This document shows positions 34,234-47,515 of a stretch of 64,000 nt of DNA, in pieces. Made by a program: the position numbers and the translations under genes. The stretch is from contig CM070512.1 in NCBI GenBank assembly GCA_036346375.1, forward strand, positions 36,564,466 to 36,628,465, given 5' to 3'. The first letter of the stretch is position 1. Every line of letters begins with the position of its first letter. The notes beneath the pieces are model-generated. The model worked only from the letters and a program-made list of their open reading frames with translations, was not told the DNA's origin and did no database searches. Source of the DNA: Guadua angustifolia. Taxonomy: Eukaryota > Streptophyta > Magnoliopsida > Poales > Poaceae.

Positions 34234-37200
34234 TGTAACGTCCCAAAATTTGACCAATTTTAAATTTTTGGAGTTATTTGAATTTTTATGAATTAATCAA
34301 CCGTTATTAGTATTTAATTGCCTTTAATTGGATTTATCTGAATTTTTGGAGATTTATTGGATTTAATTAGCATTTAATTGAATTACTCTTCTCTTGATTA
34401 ATTAATATCAGAAAATGTATTTATCAAAAATAAGTGAAATTATTTTATTTAGGTTCAAAATGCTCTGAAATATTTTCTGGAATTTTTCTAGAATTTTTGG
34501 GTATTTTTAGAGCCCTAAATAATTACCTTTATTTTCCGGAATTATTTTTATTCGAAAACTGAATTATCGCTAGCTACTGTGTTGGGTGGCCCAACACCGT
34601 GCTCGCCGAAAAACCCTAAACGTCGCCCGCTCTCCATCGGATCGCGACGGACGGTTGATCTCAGCATCTGGATTCATGGTGAGGATCAATCCATGGCCGT
34701 TGATCGCGATCAGACGGTTAGCGTGACCGACGACCTCGGGTGTCTTGCGCGATCGACCGCACCGCCGTCTCCCATTAGCCGCCGCGATTTGCGGAGATTT
34801 GCGCGCGCTACGAGGCATCTCGACGACCGTGCGATAGCTCATTAAAATGGTCTCTTCGTCCTGCTCATTTCCCCTTCTCACTCGTTAGCTCTCGTGCACT
34901 CTAGCCTCCCGAAGAGCTCGCCGTAGTTGGCAAACGTCTCCGCCGTGGTTTCCTTCACCTGTCATCGTGCTCCGCCGCTCCCCGCCGTCGCCAAGACCCT
35001 CACCAAGCTTCCCGAGCCGAGACGCACTACTGGACTACCTCTTCCGACCGGAGACCCTCGGAATCGCCAGCGCCGTCTTCTTCTCCAAGTCCGGTGAGCA
35101 ACGCCGCCTCTTCTTCGGCGCCGCAGCTCTTCTCCACCGTCGGATTCGCGATCGGACGTCTACGGTAAAGCCACGTTTTCCGTTGAGAAGTTCAAATCGA
35201 GCCGTATTAGCGATTCTTGGCCGTTAGATCTAGATTGGAAGGCTCGGATTAAGCCGCGTAGGTGCGATGAGCGATGAAATGGGGGTAACCTTGGCCGTTG
35301 GATCTTCATCCGATCGCTCGGGTTCGTCCACATAGGCTAGGGAACAGTGAACTCTCGGGGTAACATTGGCCGTAGGATCTTCATCCGACGGTAGGCATGC
35401 GCCCACGAGGCTTAGGAATAGTAAACCGAAGCGATAATCAGTAGCGTTGATTTCCATCCGATCGCTCCCATGCGCCCACGTCACCGCAACCATCGCTGGT
35501 GATGAAGTCCGTTGGATCGCAGATCGAGGGCTGTGGTTGTGCCACGTGTCGGGCGATGGGGAAAATAGCCGGAAAATCGGTGGAAAATAGAGGATTAATT
35601 CGGTTTATTCTTTTTGAATTTCAGCAAACTTGTAAAGGCTATAACTTTTGCATTTTAACTCGGATATGGGTGATTCCAGTGCCCAAAAATTTATAAAAAT
35701 GTGAACTATTTATTGGTGATATTTATTTTATTTTTAGAATTTATCTTGCTGTCTGTATAGTATATTTATTGTGTGATTGCTTGTCTTAGAGTAGACTCGA
35801 GTCGCGGGTTTAAATCGAGGAGAATTTGAAGACCTGTCGCAGAACCTCGACCAGAACCAACTCCTCTTGAAGGCAAGTCATGCTTTGATCATCTCGCACC
35901 TAGTTTTCAAAGTATATTCGATTTCCATATTGCATGCTATGTTAAGTACAAATATTATTGGTTAAATCGAAAATGGTAGTTAAAAGCCAAACTTGATTAT
36001 GCCACCTTGATTATAATGTTTATGTGCCTGAAATCCTTGTCACCCTAAGATGTTTAATATGTTGGATGCTAATATGATGCCAACACGGGAGGCTAGACCG
36101 TGATTAGTTTGCTAGTCTGCTTTTATCGATGAATGAATTTCAAATAGCAAATGAATATTGACTAAACAATTATGGAGCGATTTTTGAGAAATGCAATGAT
36201 GTCATGTGTTGGCATTGGGATAGTGACACGTGTGGTAATTTGTTCCATGAATCGATGTGGAAAATGGCATGTGTTGCTTATTTATAACGTGGGGTATGGG
36301 AAAGGATTTGGACCGGGCAAGTGGCGAGAAGGCTTTGTGCACGTGGGCACTGTGGCAACAGGGGTGTATGAAAGATTATGAATGGTCAGTGTGCCAAGAA
36401 TTAGGGTTGTCTTGCCCGGACACGGTTAAGGACTTAACCTTGCGAGCCTTTGAGCCGAGTTCCGTACAACCACTTATGCAGAATGGGACGGACCTAGTTT
36501 AGTAGGTCTCTAATATCTTTCCTTTGATACCTCGGGTGACAAGTTACACCAAAATGTAATCAGTAAGGGGAGCGTACTGTCTTTGCGGCTTGGTACCCAT
36601 CTAATGGTGTTAAGCTTGTTCTAGACTTTGGCTCAGGTGAGGGAAGTACTAGAAAGGCAATACTAGAGAGGATCCTTTGGTTAAGTGTTAGTCTCCAAAA
36701 GCTTTGTTGCAATCAATCACTGCGTGTGGTGGCGATATCTGTGGGTAAAGTGTCTGACCTCTGCGAGTGTGTGTGTGAATCTATTGAATAGCCGTGTCCA
36801 CGGCATTGGACATTGCTTTCGTGATTCTGAATCAAGGGTTAGATTTCTAAAATAAAAATGTGGAATGGATGGTACAGTGTGCCAAAAGTTGTTGAAATAA
36901 ATTTAGAGTCAGTGTGCCAAACTCTTGGAAGAAATTGAGAAACTAATTCTTGAATATTGGTTTTACCGCCTTTTAATCTAATAGGATTACCTATTTAAAA
37001 GAAATCTTGCTTTATGCAAAATAACCAATTAAGCCTTTCCTCGAAATAAGCCATGCATGTAGTAATAGATCAAGATTGTGCATGACTTGTTGAGTATGTT
37101 ATATACTCACCCTTGCATCGACAAAAACCTCGAAGAAGAAGAAGCCGTGCGGCTTGGAATGAAGAGTTAAATCGAAGGCCGGGAGGACTAAGGGGTTGAG

Positions 37201-37474
37201 CACTTTTCGATGGTCGTGGCTAAGAGTGGTTCCGCTATCGTATTTTGCTTCCATTGAATGAACTTGATCTTGATGATAATTATCGCCTGCGTGTGAATTA
37301 TTGTAAAGCGACCATAAGGTCATGTAACTCGACTATATTATGCTTGAAGTACTTTATTACTTATTTCATTGTGTATGATCGTGGTACTTCAACTTTTTTT
37401 ATCCTGTGTACTAGCATGATCTGGACTAGTCTGAACGCACGAGTGTCGAATCCGTGAAAATTCGGGGCACGACA
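34234..37474 (+). repeat. 5' LTR of the Tekay element
   Basis: Same layout as the LTR at 9070: AT-rich start, GC-rich leader (34580-35560), GGCAAG...TTTGATCAT block at about 35872, CTCTGC block near 36755 and GTTGAGTATGTTATATACTC block near 37090. Compared with 42583-45851 the differences cluster at CAG/CTG words. Confidence 0.92.
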
Positions 37475-37478
37475 GGGA

Positions 37479-37490
37479 TGGTATCAGAGC
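37479..37490 (+). other. Primer-binding site of the Tekay element
   Basis: TGGTATCAGAGC, exact initiator tRNA-Met complement, four bases after the LTR. Confidence 0.92.
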
Positions 37491-37689
37491 CATACTGACT
37501 GTAGGACTTAACCCTAGTTAGATTGGCCGTTCTTTAGGAACTTCAAAATTATTTTCTAAAAGAAAATTTTAACTTGAAAGAATGATATGTTCTTGACTTG
37601 TCTTATTCTTCTATTCTTTTCTCGTTGCTGAAAATCTCTATCTTTTCCCTTGTTTTAAATGAAGATCTTATCTGAGTTGTTCCAAATAG

Positions 37690-37870
37690 TTATCGTCGTT
37701 TCACACTTAAGGAGAAAGCGCTGGGTGCCGTTGCCAATCCTGAAGATCGTGAAGACAGGAATCGTCGAACTCAAGAAAAGTGGATAGATGAAGTGTTCGG
37801 AAATTTGGAAGGACCCGGTGCTTCGTGGCAGTTGAGACTCATGTGTGAGAGTCGCGTCTGTCTAAGATAG
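37690..37870 (+). other. Open 60-codon stretch between primer site and gag
   Basis: An open frame reads YRRFTLKEKALGAVANPEDR then RRTQEKWIDEVFG and ends at a TAG near 37868. It lies where the relative at 13806 has its 203-codon accessory ORF. The sequence is not obviously the same, but the following leader (CAGTTGAGACTCA...GAGTCGCGTC) is shared with 14427. Possibly a deletion remnant of a pre-gag ORF. Confidence 0.35.
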
Positions 37871-38093
37871 CAGTGTTACCCTCTTAGACGGTAGATTATT
37901 GTGTGTTTAGGTTAATTTGGTTTTCCTTGTTTCTTTGAGTGTGCAATATCGTTCTGAGCTTTTAGGCTTGGATAAGCAACCATACCAAGTTAGTAATTGT
38001 TTGCTTAAGTTTTTAAGTTACACTGTTTCCCGTATAAGTTTCTATCGTATCTATTCTTTTCCCCTTATCTCTAAACCACGAAGCAATCGGCGG

Positions 38094-39202
38094 ATGGTTA
38101 ACACCATAACAACGGAGCGGGAGGCGATGGTTCACGTCCGGAGGTAGTCGAGCGATGCAGCCATACACAGCAAAAGCACCACCGGTGGATATCACGAGAA
38201 TCTAGGAGCATTTCTCGCAACCGAGACTCAACTAATGCAGACTATGATGGCAGCAGACAACAGATCAACCACGAGCGATGCCAACAATCGGTTGGGAACA
38301 ATGGACCACGTCCTATTCTAGATTGTCAGAAGTTTATGAGGACTCGACCACGACATTCTCGAGCAATGCCACCCATTAGAAGCGAGCGATTGGTTAAGAA
38401 CTATCGAAGGAAACGCATATAACCCGGTCTGAAGGAGCGAGAGGGTGCTTTATGCCTCTCATCAATTGGAAGGACACAAGCGAGAATGGTGGGAAAACTC
38501 TCTGCGCCGTCGCGAGAGAACCCGCAGAGATTACATGGGAGAATTCACCTCGGCTTTTAGCAATACCATGTACTGAAGGTATCATGGAGTTGAAAAAGGA
38601 AGAATTCAGAATGCTAAAGCAAGGAGGCCGAACGGTGGCGATTATCTGAATAAATTCACTCGGTTAGCCGCTCGCTCCGAGAAGACGTGGCGACAGACAA
38701 AACAAAGCGGTCTCGCTTTATGAAAGGACTCAATCTTGATGCGCGGTGGGGTGATCACCCACACCTTCCACGATTTTCAAGAGTTAGTAAACAAAGGCGC
38801 TCATCTTTGGAAGATAAGCGCAAGGAACTTGACGACAATCATAAGCGCCGCATGGCTCGGCAAGGAGGGCGCCATGGTCAAGCGAGAGGGCAAGAATGAT
38901 ACCCCAGCAGTTCACCAGATTCCAGCCAGGGAACAGTGAACAATGTCAGGACACCGCCACCGATGCCAAGACCAGCTGGACAAACCCCTCAGACCCCAGT
39001 CAAGATTGTTAACCCAAGTGGCGGAAATCAGCAAATGTCAGGAAGGCGCTGCTACAATTGCAATGAGACCGGACATTTCGCCAATATGTGCCCCAAGAAA
39101 GGAGGTGTGACGCCAGTGCGTTTTAACCTTGGAAATACACCAGCCAAGACCCCTGTCCAAGGAGGAAGCCGAGGACCTGCTCAAACTGGAGTTACGCCAT
39201 AG
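38094..39202 (+). pseudogene. gag of the Tekay element, frameshifted
   Basis: The start ATG at 38094 (ATGGTTAACACC) is the conserved Tekay gag start, followed quickly by shifts. Capsid-type pieces can be read in different frames: TQLMQTMMA near 38230, and an EWWEN-type piece near 38480 that is broken. LKKEEFRMLKQGGRTV lies at 38590-38640 and KRSRFMKGLNLDAR at about 38700-38740. A proline-rich stretch leads to the zinc knuckle CYNCNETGHFANMC at about 39049-39090. Many shifts occur where the related gag (14701) has CAG and this copy has CGAG or GCG, so part of the damage may be sequence error. Confidence 0.8.
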
Positions 39203-42200
39203 GCATTCACGCGAGGAAGAATCAACCATATCTCCGCAGACGAAGTCCAGAATGCCACAGACGTCGTGCTCGGTAAGTTCCTAGTCAACTCTGCGCCACT
39301 CTGATGATTATTTGACTCAGAGCTTCGCGTTAGATTCGTTTCTCGAGATTTTCTTTGTGATAAATGAATTGGACATTGTTAACCTTAAAAGTACACTTCT
39401 AGTTCAATCCTGGATCGAACTCCGTTCTAAGGTCGGATGTTACGGGTTAAGCTATTAATAAAAGGGTAGAGTTCTAGCGAACCTTATTATATTAGATACC
39501 CAAACCTGGATGTTATCACGGAAATGGATTAGTTGACCGGACATAAGGCTATATTAGGCTGTGGACAAAGAGTTGTGTCTATCGAGAGCCCGATGGTAGA
39601 AAAGTGGAATTTCAAGCAGTGGCAGTTCGAGGAAGTCAGATGTTAGTGAACAATTTGGAGACAGTCAGTATACAGGATGTACCAGTGGTCAGTGAATACC
39701 CAGATGTTTTTCCCGAGGAATTACTAGGAATGCCACCAGACAGAGACATAGAATTCGTAATTGATTTAGTGCGAGGAACCGCACCAATAGCGAAGAGACC
39801 GTATCGGATGTCCACCGAAGAGCTAGTGGAGATGAAGAAGCAGATCGAGGAGTTGTTGGAAAAAGGATTTATCAGACCAAGCTCGTCACCATGGGGAGCA
39901 CGGTTCTATTGTTAAGAAGAAAGATGGAAGCTTCCGGATGTGTATAGACTATCGCGCACTTAACGAAGTGACGATAAAGAATAAATACCCGTTACCCCGG
40001 ATAGATGATCTATTCGATCAACTAAGAGGAGCAGGAGTATTCTCCAAGATCGACCTTAGGTCAGGATATCACCAGTTGAGAATCAAGACAGAGGACATAC
40101 CCAAGACCGCATTTTCTTCAAGATATGGACATTATGAGTTCACGGTTATGTCATTTGGATTGACAAACGCACCAGCATACTTTATGAATTTAATGAATAA
40201 AGTATTTATGGAATATTTAGACAAATTTGTAGTCGTATTCATCGACGACATTCTGGTTTATTCAAAGACAGATGAAGAACACGCCCAACATTTGAGATTA
40301 ATCTTTGGAAAAGTTGAGCGAAACAGCGATTGTATGCAAAGTTTAGTAAATCGATTTACGGAAGAGTAAGGTAGATTTCTTAGGACATGTCATGATTGCC
40401 AAGGAATTGCGATGAACCAAGCAAGGTTGAGACGATGCTACATTGGGAGTCGCCAGAGCGGTTTAAAGTTCGGAGTTTTCTTGGGATGGTGGTTATTACC
40501 GCCGATTTATAGAAGGATTCTCCACAATTGCTAGGCCAATTCGCAATTACTAAAGAAGGAAAAGAGGTTTGATTGGGCCTTGATCTGCGAGGAGAGTTTT
40601 CAAGAATTGAAGAAAAAATGACATCAACACCGGTGTTAGTGCAACGGATATACACCAAAGTTTTGATATCTCTTGCGATGCATCACACCAAGGGCTTGGG
40701 TGTGTATTGATGCAAAATGGAAAGGTAGTAGCCTCGCATCAAGGCAATTGAGGCCACACGAAGTGAATTACCCGACGCATGATCTAGAACTAGCGATGAG
40801 TGCCGCATTGAAGATATGGCGCCACTATCTTATCGGCAATAGATGTGAGGTGTATACGGATCATAAGAGCCTTAAATACATTTTCACCCAATCGACCTAA
40901 ACATGAGGCAAAGAAGATGGTTGAAGCCGATCAAGGATTACAACATGGGTATCCATTATCATCCGGCAAGGCCAATGTAGTGGCCGATGCCTTGAGTCGG
41001 AAAAGCCATATCCCAAATGCGATAGTGGAAGAAAGCCGAGGAGAGTCAGTGCAAGGATCTTGAGATTGCAATTGGAAGTTGTCCCAAAGGATTTGTAGCC
41101 GCTCTAGAAGTAAAGCCAATCTTGGAAGACCAGATTAGAAGGTCGGAAAAATGATGAGAAGATCGAGCGAATCAAGGCCAAGATGGAGGAAGGCCAAGCA
41201 AAGGAATTTAAGCCGACGAACATGGTGCGTTGTGGATGAAAGAAGCGTATTTATGCGTCTGAACAAAAAAAGGAGTCAAGCGATTATCTTGGAGGAAGCC
41301 CATGACTCCAAGTATTCGATTCACCCGGGAAGCGCAAAAATGTACCAAGATCTGAAAGAGAGATTCTGGTGGCCGAATATGAAAAGGGAAGTAGCTGAAC
41401 ATGTAGCGCTGTGTGATGTATGTCAGTGAGTCAAAGCCATGCATCAGAGGCCCGCAGGATTGCTGCAACCATTGAAAATACCGGAGTGGAAATGGGAAGA
41501 AATCGGAATGGATTTTATTACCGGATTGCCAAGGGCGCAAGGAGGTTATGACTCCATATGGGTTATCGTGGATCGACTAACTAAGGTCGCGCATTTCATA
41601 CCGGTAAAGACAACCTATTCAGGAGATAAGTTAGCCGAGCTATACATGGCAAGGATCGTTTGCTTGCATGGAGTGCCAAAGAAGATAGTATCGGACAGAG
41701 GAACCCAATTTACCTCGAGATTTTGGGATAAATTGCATACAGCGATGGGCACCCGTTTGAATTCGGTCTGACTTACCACCCGCAAAACAGATGGATGTAT
41801 GACGAAAGAGTCAACGGATATTAGAAGATATGTTAAGAGCTGCTTGCGTTAGCATATACATCAACACAGGGATAAATGTTTGCCATCGCAGAGTTTAGTT
41901 ACAACAACGACTATCGAGCAAGTCTTGAGATGTCGCCTTTTGAAGCATTATATGGTCGACCTGAGGGCGCCGTTAAATTGGAATGAGGCGAGAGCGTCGC
42001 GTCTTTGGGCGGACATATCTGCAAAGCGAAGAGCAAATAGCGATCGACGAGAAAGGTTAAAGATTGCATACCAAGACAGAAGAGCTATGCCGACAACCGC
42101 CGAGAGATTTGAGTTTTGAGCAGGAAGACTACGTGTACCTCGAGTTCGCCTCTTAAGGGAGTCCAGAGGTTTCACAAGAAGGGTAAACTTGCGCCAAGAT

Positions 42201-42540
42201 ATGTAGGGCCGTTCAAAATCATAAGCCGTAAAGGTGAAGTCGCATACCAACTCGAGTTACCGCAGTCACTAGCAGGAGTGCACAACGTTTTTCATGTATC
42301 GCAACTTAAAAAGTGTCTCCGAGTGCCTGAAGAACAGACATCACTAGAAGAAGTAGAACTACAGGAAGACTTGACTTACAATGAACAACCGATAAAATTC
42401 GGATCGATGGATCGGAGAACACGAACAAGATAACCCGCTTTTTGCAGAGTTCAATTGGAGCAACCACACCGAAAGTGAGGCCACCTGGGAACGAGAAGAA
42501 GATCCGAGAAAAGAATTCCCAAACCTATTCTATAGTTAAG
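39203..42540 (+). pseudogene. pol of the Tekay element: protease, RT, RNase H, integrase, chromodomain
   Basis: The protease region (39230-39600) is weak. RT is in two open pieces. 39604-39915 has EYPDVFPEELLGMPPDRDIE and GFIRPSSSPWGA. After a one-base shift, 39938-40369 has MCIDYRALNEVTIKNKYPLP, SKIDLRSGYHQL, VMSFGLTNAPAYFMN and the active site VVFIDDILVYS. RNase H pieces include YTDHKSLKYIF near 40852. Integrase has a zinc domain (HPGSAKMYQDLKERFWWP, CDVCQ, 41320-41429) and a catalytic core with MDFITGLP, IVSDRGTQFTSRFW (41439-41771). The C-terminus keeps a GPFKIISRKGEVAYQLELP module. A chromodomain, FNWSNHTESEATWERE, follows at about 42450-42495 and may guide insertion to chromatin. RT catalytic residues are intact, but at least eight shifts block translation. 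Confidence 0.88.
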
Positions 42541-42568
42541 CCTCGAATCTCGGGGACGAGATTCTGTT

Positions 42569-42582
42569 AAGGGGGGTAGGTT
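42569..42582 (+). other. Polypurine tract of the Tekay element
   Basis: AAGGGGGGTAGG immediately before the 3' LTR, the usual plus-strand primer position. Confidence 0.8.
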
Positions 42583-45500
42583 TGTAACGTCCCAAAATTT
42601 GACCAATTTTAAATTTTTGGAGTTATTTGAATTTTTATGAATTAATCAACCTTTATTAGTATTTAATTGCCTTTAATTGGATTTATCTGAATTTTTGGAG
42701 ATTTATTGGATTTAATTAGCATTTAATTGAATTACTCTTCTCTTGATTAATTAATATCAGAAAAGGTATTTATCAAAAATAAGTGAAATTATTTTATTTA
42801 GGTTCAAAATGCTCTGAAATATTTTCTGGAATTTTTCTAGAATTTTTCGGGTATTTTTAGAGCCCTAAATAATTACCTTTATTTTCTGGAATTATTTTTA
42901 TTCGAAAAACCAGAATTATCGCTAGCTACAGTGTTGGGCTGGCCCAACATGTGCTCGCCCGGGAAAACCCTAAACGTCGCCGCTCTCCCGTCGGATCGCG
43001 ATCGGACGGTTGATCTCAGCATCTTGATTCGTGGTGAGGATCAATCCGCCGTTGGATCGCGATCGACGACGGTAGCGTGGCCGGACGACCTCGGGACTGT
43101 GCGCGACTGACCGCACCGCCGTCTCCCGTTGTTCGCCGCAATTTGCCGCGATTTGCCGGAGATTTGCGCGTGCTACGAGGCATCTCGGCAGCCGTCGATA
43201 GCTCATTAAAATGGTCTCTTCGTCCCGCTCATTTCCCCTTCTCACTCGTTAGCTCTCGTGCACTCTAGCCTCCCCAGTAGCTCGCCGTAGTTGGCAAACG
43301 TCTCCGCCGTGGTTTCCTTCACCTGCCGTCGTGCTCCGCCGCTCCCCGCCGTCGCCAAGACCCTCACCAAGCTTCCCGAGCCGAGACGCACCCGCTGGAC
43401 TACCTCTTCCGACCGGAGACCCTCGGAATCGCTTGCAACCGTCTTCTTCTCCAAGTCCGGTGAGCAACCGCCGCCTCTTCTTCGACGCTCGCAGCTCTTC
43501 TCCACCGTCGGATTCGCATCAGACGTCTACGGTAAAGCCACGTTTTCCCGTTGAGAAGTTCAAATCGAACCGGTATTAGCGATTCTTGGCCGTTAGATCT
43601 AGATTGGAAGGCTCGAATTAAGCCGCGTAGGTGCGATGAGCGATGGCGATGGGGGTAACCTTGGCGTTGGATCTTCATCCGACCGCTTCGGGTTAAATCC
43701 CACATAGGCTAGGGAACGATGAACTCTCGGGTAACATTGGCGTAGGATCTTCATCCGACGGTAGGCATGCGTCCACGTGAGGCTTAGGAATAATAAACCG
43801 TAGCGTAGCAGTAGCCGTTGGATTTCCATCCGATCGCTCCCATGCGCCCACGTCACCGCAACCATCGCTGGTGATGAAGTCCGTTGGATCGCAGATCGAG
43901 GGCTGTGGTTGCGCCACGATGTCGGCGATGGGAAAATAGCGGGAAAATCGGTGGAAAATAGAGGATTAATTCGGTTTATTCTTTTGAATTTCAGCAAACT
44001 TGTAAAGGCTATAACTTTTGCATTTTAACTCGGATTTGGGTGATTCCAGTCTTAAAAATTTGTAAAAATGTGATCTATTTATTAGTGATTTTATTTTATT
44101 TTTAGAATTTATCTTGCTGTCTGTATAGTATATTTATTGTGTGATTGCTTGTCTTGAGTAGACTCAGAGTCGCGGGTTTAAATCGAGGAGAATTTGAAGA
44201 CCGTCGCGAGAACCTCGACCGTAACCAACTCCTCTTGAAGGCAAGTCATGCTTTGATCATCTCGCACCTAGTTTTCAAAGTATATTCGATTTCCATATTG
44301 CATGCTATGTTAAGTACAAATATTATTGGTTAAATCGGAAATGGTAGTTAAAAGCCAAACTTGATTATGCCACCTTGATTATAATGTTTATGTGCCTGAA
44401 ATCCTTGTCACCCTAAGATGTTTAATATGTTGGATGCTAATATGATGCCAACACGGGAGGCTAGACCGTGATTAGCTGCTTAGTCTGCTTTTATGCGATG
44501 AATGAATTTCAAATAGCAAATGAATATTGACTAAACAATTATGGAACGCATTTTTGAGAAATGCAATGATGTCATGTGTTGGCATTGGGATAGTGACCTG
44601 TGTGGTACTGTTCCATGAATCGATGTGGAAAATGGCATGTGTTGCTTATTTATAACGTGGGGTATGGGAAAGGATTTGGACCGGGGCAAGTGGCGAGAAG
44701 GCTTTGTGCCTGGTGGGCCTGTGTGGCAATGGGGTGTATGAAAGATTATGAATGGCTGTGTGCCGAGAATTAGGGTTGTCTTGCCCGGGACAGTTAAGGA
44801 CTTAACCTTGCGAGCCTTTGAGCTGAGTTCCGTGTACAACCACTTGTCTGGAATGGGACGGACCTAGTTTAGTAGGTCTCTAATATCTTTCCTTTGATAC
44901 CTCTGGGTGACAGTTACACCAAAATGTAACCGTAAGGGGGAGCGTACCTGTGCTGCGGCTTGGTACCCATCTAACGGTGTTCGCTTGTTCTAGACTTTGG
45001 CTCTGTGTGAGGGAAGTACTAGAAAGGCAATACTAGAGAGGATCACTGGTTAAGTGTTAGTCTCCGAAAAGCTTTGTTGCAATCAATCACCTGTGTGGTG
45101 AGCGACTGTATCCTGTGGGTAAAGTGTACAGCCTCTGCAGAGTGTGTGTGTGAATCTATTCGAATAGCCGTGTCCACGGCATTGGACATTGCTCGGTGAT
45201 TACAGTCAAGGGTTAGATTTCTAAAATAAAAATGTGGAATGGATGGCTGTGTGCCAAAAGCTGTTGAAATAAATTTAGGGCTGTGTGCCAAACTCTTGGA
45301 AGAGAATTGAGAAACTAATTACTGAATATTGGTTTTACCGCCTTTTAATCTAATAGGATTACCTATTTAAATGAAATACTGCTTTATGCAAAATAACCAA
45401 TTAAGCCTTTCCTCGGAATAAGCCATGCATGTAGTAATAGATCTCCTTGACTGCATGACTTGTTGAGTATGTTGTATACTCACCCTTGCATCCACAAAAC

Positions 45501-45851
45501 CTCGGAAGAAGAAGAAGCCGCGGACTTGGAATGAAGAGTTCGTCAAGGCCAGGAGGACTAAGGGGTTGAGCCGCTTCAAGAGCTTTGTGGCTAAGAGTGG
45601 TTCCGCTTATCGTATTTTGCTTCCGCTGAATGAACTTGATCTTGATGATAATTATCGCCTGCGTGTAATTATTGTAAGGCGACCATAAGGTCATGTAACT
45701 CGACTATATTATGCTTGAAGTACTTTATTACTTATTTACTGCATTGTGTATGATCGTGGTACTTCAACTTTGTTTATCTGTGTGTACTAGCATGATCACG
45801 GACTAGTACAGAACGCACAGAGTGTCGAATCGTGAAAATTGGGGCACGACA
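42583..45851 (+). repeat. 3' LTR of the Tekay element
   Basis: 3269 bp, TGTAACGTCCC to CACGACA. The first 400 bp differ from the 5' LTR by only a few bases, while later parts differ at many CAG/CTG and CG-rich positions. Confidence 0.92.
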
Positions 45852-45856
45852 CGTGG

Positions 45857-47515
45857 TTACATAACCTAAACTCTAACATATCTTTGAGATAAAAACAAAA
45901 GTAATATGTTGAAAGTAAACACATGTCTAAACAAAAGTAATATGCTAAAAGTGAATATTACCAAGAAGCAAGAACTAAAAGAAAATGACGGTGAGCAAAT
46001 TCACGAATGAGCATTTCCTGTGAATGACAATTACACTAACCAAGTATATCACAATTATATATATATACCAGACTGTCATGTTTGTTGTCACAAATCATCT
46101 ATTCCAGTCCCAGATATCCTCACAGAACACTTAAGCCCTCATGCAAGGTCCCCAAGTCAAACACATAGACTGGATTGTTGAAGTAAATTTGCGGTATTAG
46201 CAATTTTAACATGATTATATTTCCAAGTACGTTAATAACCATGGACTAGATAATTCATAACAAGACATGTATGTGAAAAGGACTTTGATAGAAGGCGAAC
46301 AAAGAAACTCAAGGTCATACACATGAACATATACAAGATTACCATGAATAAATCAACTAACATAGAGCTCAAGTTGATTATTAGAGTGTTCTCGGATGTC
46401 GGGTTGCCTTAAGAGGCCCTCCTCGCCACAATAGGCGAAAGCAGATAGATTTGTGACAACTTTTCCACAATTTCAATTCAATACTTGGCAGGTTTTAAGT
46501 TAATCAAATGTCGATCAAACATGCACAGTTAGAATCACTTCAACTACTTTCTTGGATAGAAATTAGCCCTCGCAATCTCTTGGAATCATCACGTAATGAA
46601 CCTTGAATGAACTGAATTGAGACAAAGCAATTAACACAATATAGCGATGAATATTACCAATGGCAAGAACTAAAGAAAATGACGGTGAGCAAATTCTGAA
46701 TGAGCATTTCCTTTGTGAATGACAATTACACTAACCAAGTATATCACAATTATATATATATACCAGTATCAAGTTTGTTGTCACAAATCATCTATTCGGT
46801 CCAGATATCCTCACAGAACACTTAAGCCCTCATGCAAGGTCCCCAAGTCAAACACATAGGCGGCCCTTTGCATTCACTTAAAAGAATAAGGCATAGAAGT
46901 ATAAAATACTTACAGGACAGTGGCAGAATGAAATGCAAACGGCTAGGCTTAGAATTTGAATCTACTTCCAACAATCTTATCCCGACACTGCTAATACCAT
47001 TTTCGAGAAATTTACCACATTGAAATCTATATATTGTAGAAAATGCGACATTGTATGCTCCTAATAATATAGCACCATTTCTATAACGATAGCACGCATA
47101 AAATCGATCCTTTGCTACATTGAGAACAAAACAACCCGGATATTCCCCACGATCAACATTGCACTCAAAAACAATCGAGTCTTCTGACGATCGGGAGACT
47201 GAATCCCACAGGAGGAGAGGTCGGCGACAATGAAGATGGCGGCGGTGATCTCTTGAAGACTGGAATCCCACCGGGAGGAAGCGGCGTCGGCGTCGGCGGT
47301 GTGGGGGTGGCGTGGGGCGTCCTCGGCGGCAGCGACGGGCGAGGCGTCCTCGGCGTCGGCGGCAGGGAGAGGCGTCCTCGGCGTCGGCGGCAGGTGGGAG
47401 GCGAGCGAGGCACCGGCGGGTGGCGTGGAAGCGGGCGGCGCACTCGGCGGCTAGGGTTAAGCAGCGTGGAAGCGAGGCTACTGTAGCGAATGGTTATGGG
47501 CCGGTTTTAAGAATT
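45857..47515. other. CACTA internal sequence with a 195-bp direct repeat and a gene-leader-like block
   Basis: 45962-46160 recurs at 46660-46860 (shared GAAAATGACGGTGAGCAAAT and CAAGGTCCCCAAGTCAAACA). On the minus strand, a GC-rich proline-coding block (47470-47270) followed by an open stretch SIVFECNVDRGEYPGCFVLN (about 47190-47130) looks like a captured gene fragment, but I recognise no family. Confidence 0.5.

Larger units (their letters stand above)
34234..45851 (+). mobile_element. Complete Tekay-type chromovirus (Ty3/gypsy), nested in the CACTA
   Basis: Two LTRs of 3241 and 3269 bp start TGTAACGTCCC and end CACGACA. They flank a primer-binding site, gag, protease, RT, RNase H, integrase, a chromodomain and a polypurine tract, in that order. 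The target duplication is CGTAG at 34229-34233 and CGTGG at 45852-45856 (one mismatch). The related CACTA repeat at 52286 carries an uninterrupted GGCGTGGTTAC, which confirms the empty site. Coding parts are shifted many times. Confidence 0.93.

Noticed and set aside
34570..35493. Reading frames on both strands rich in Arg, Ser and Pro
   Set aside because: LTR leader sequence. Frames are not conserved in the partner LTR at 42960-43920.
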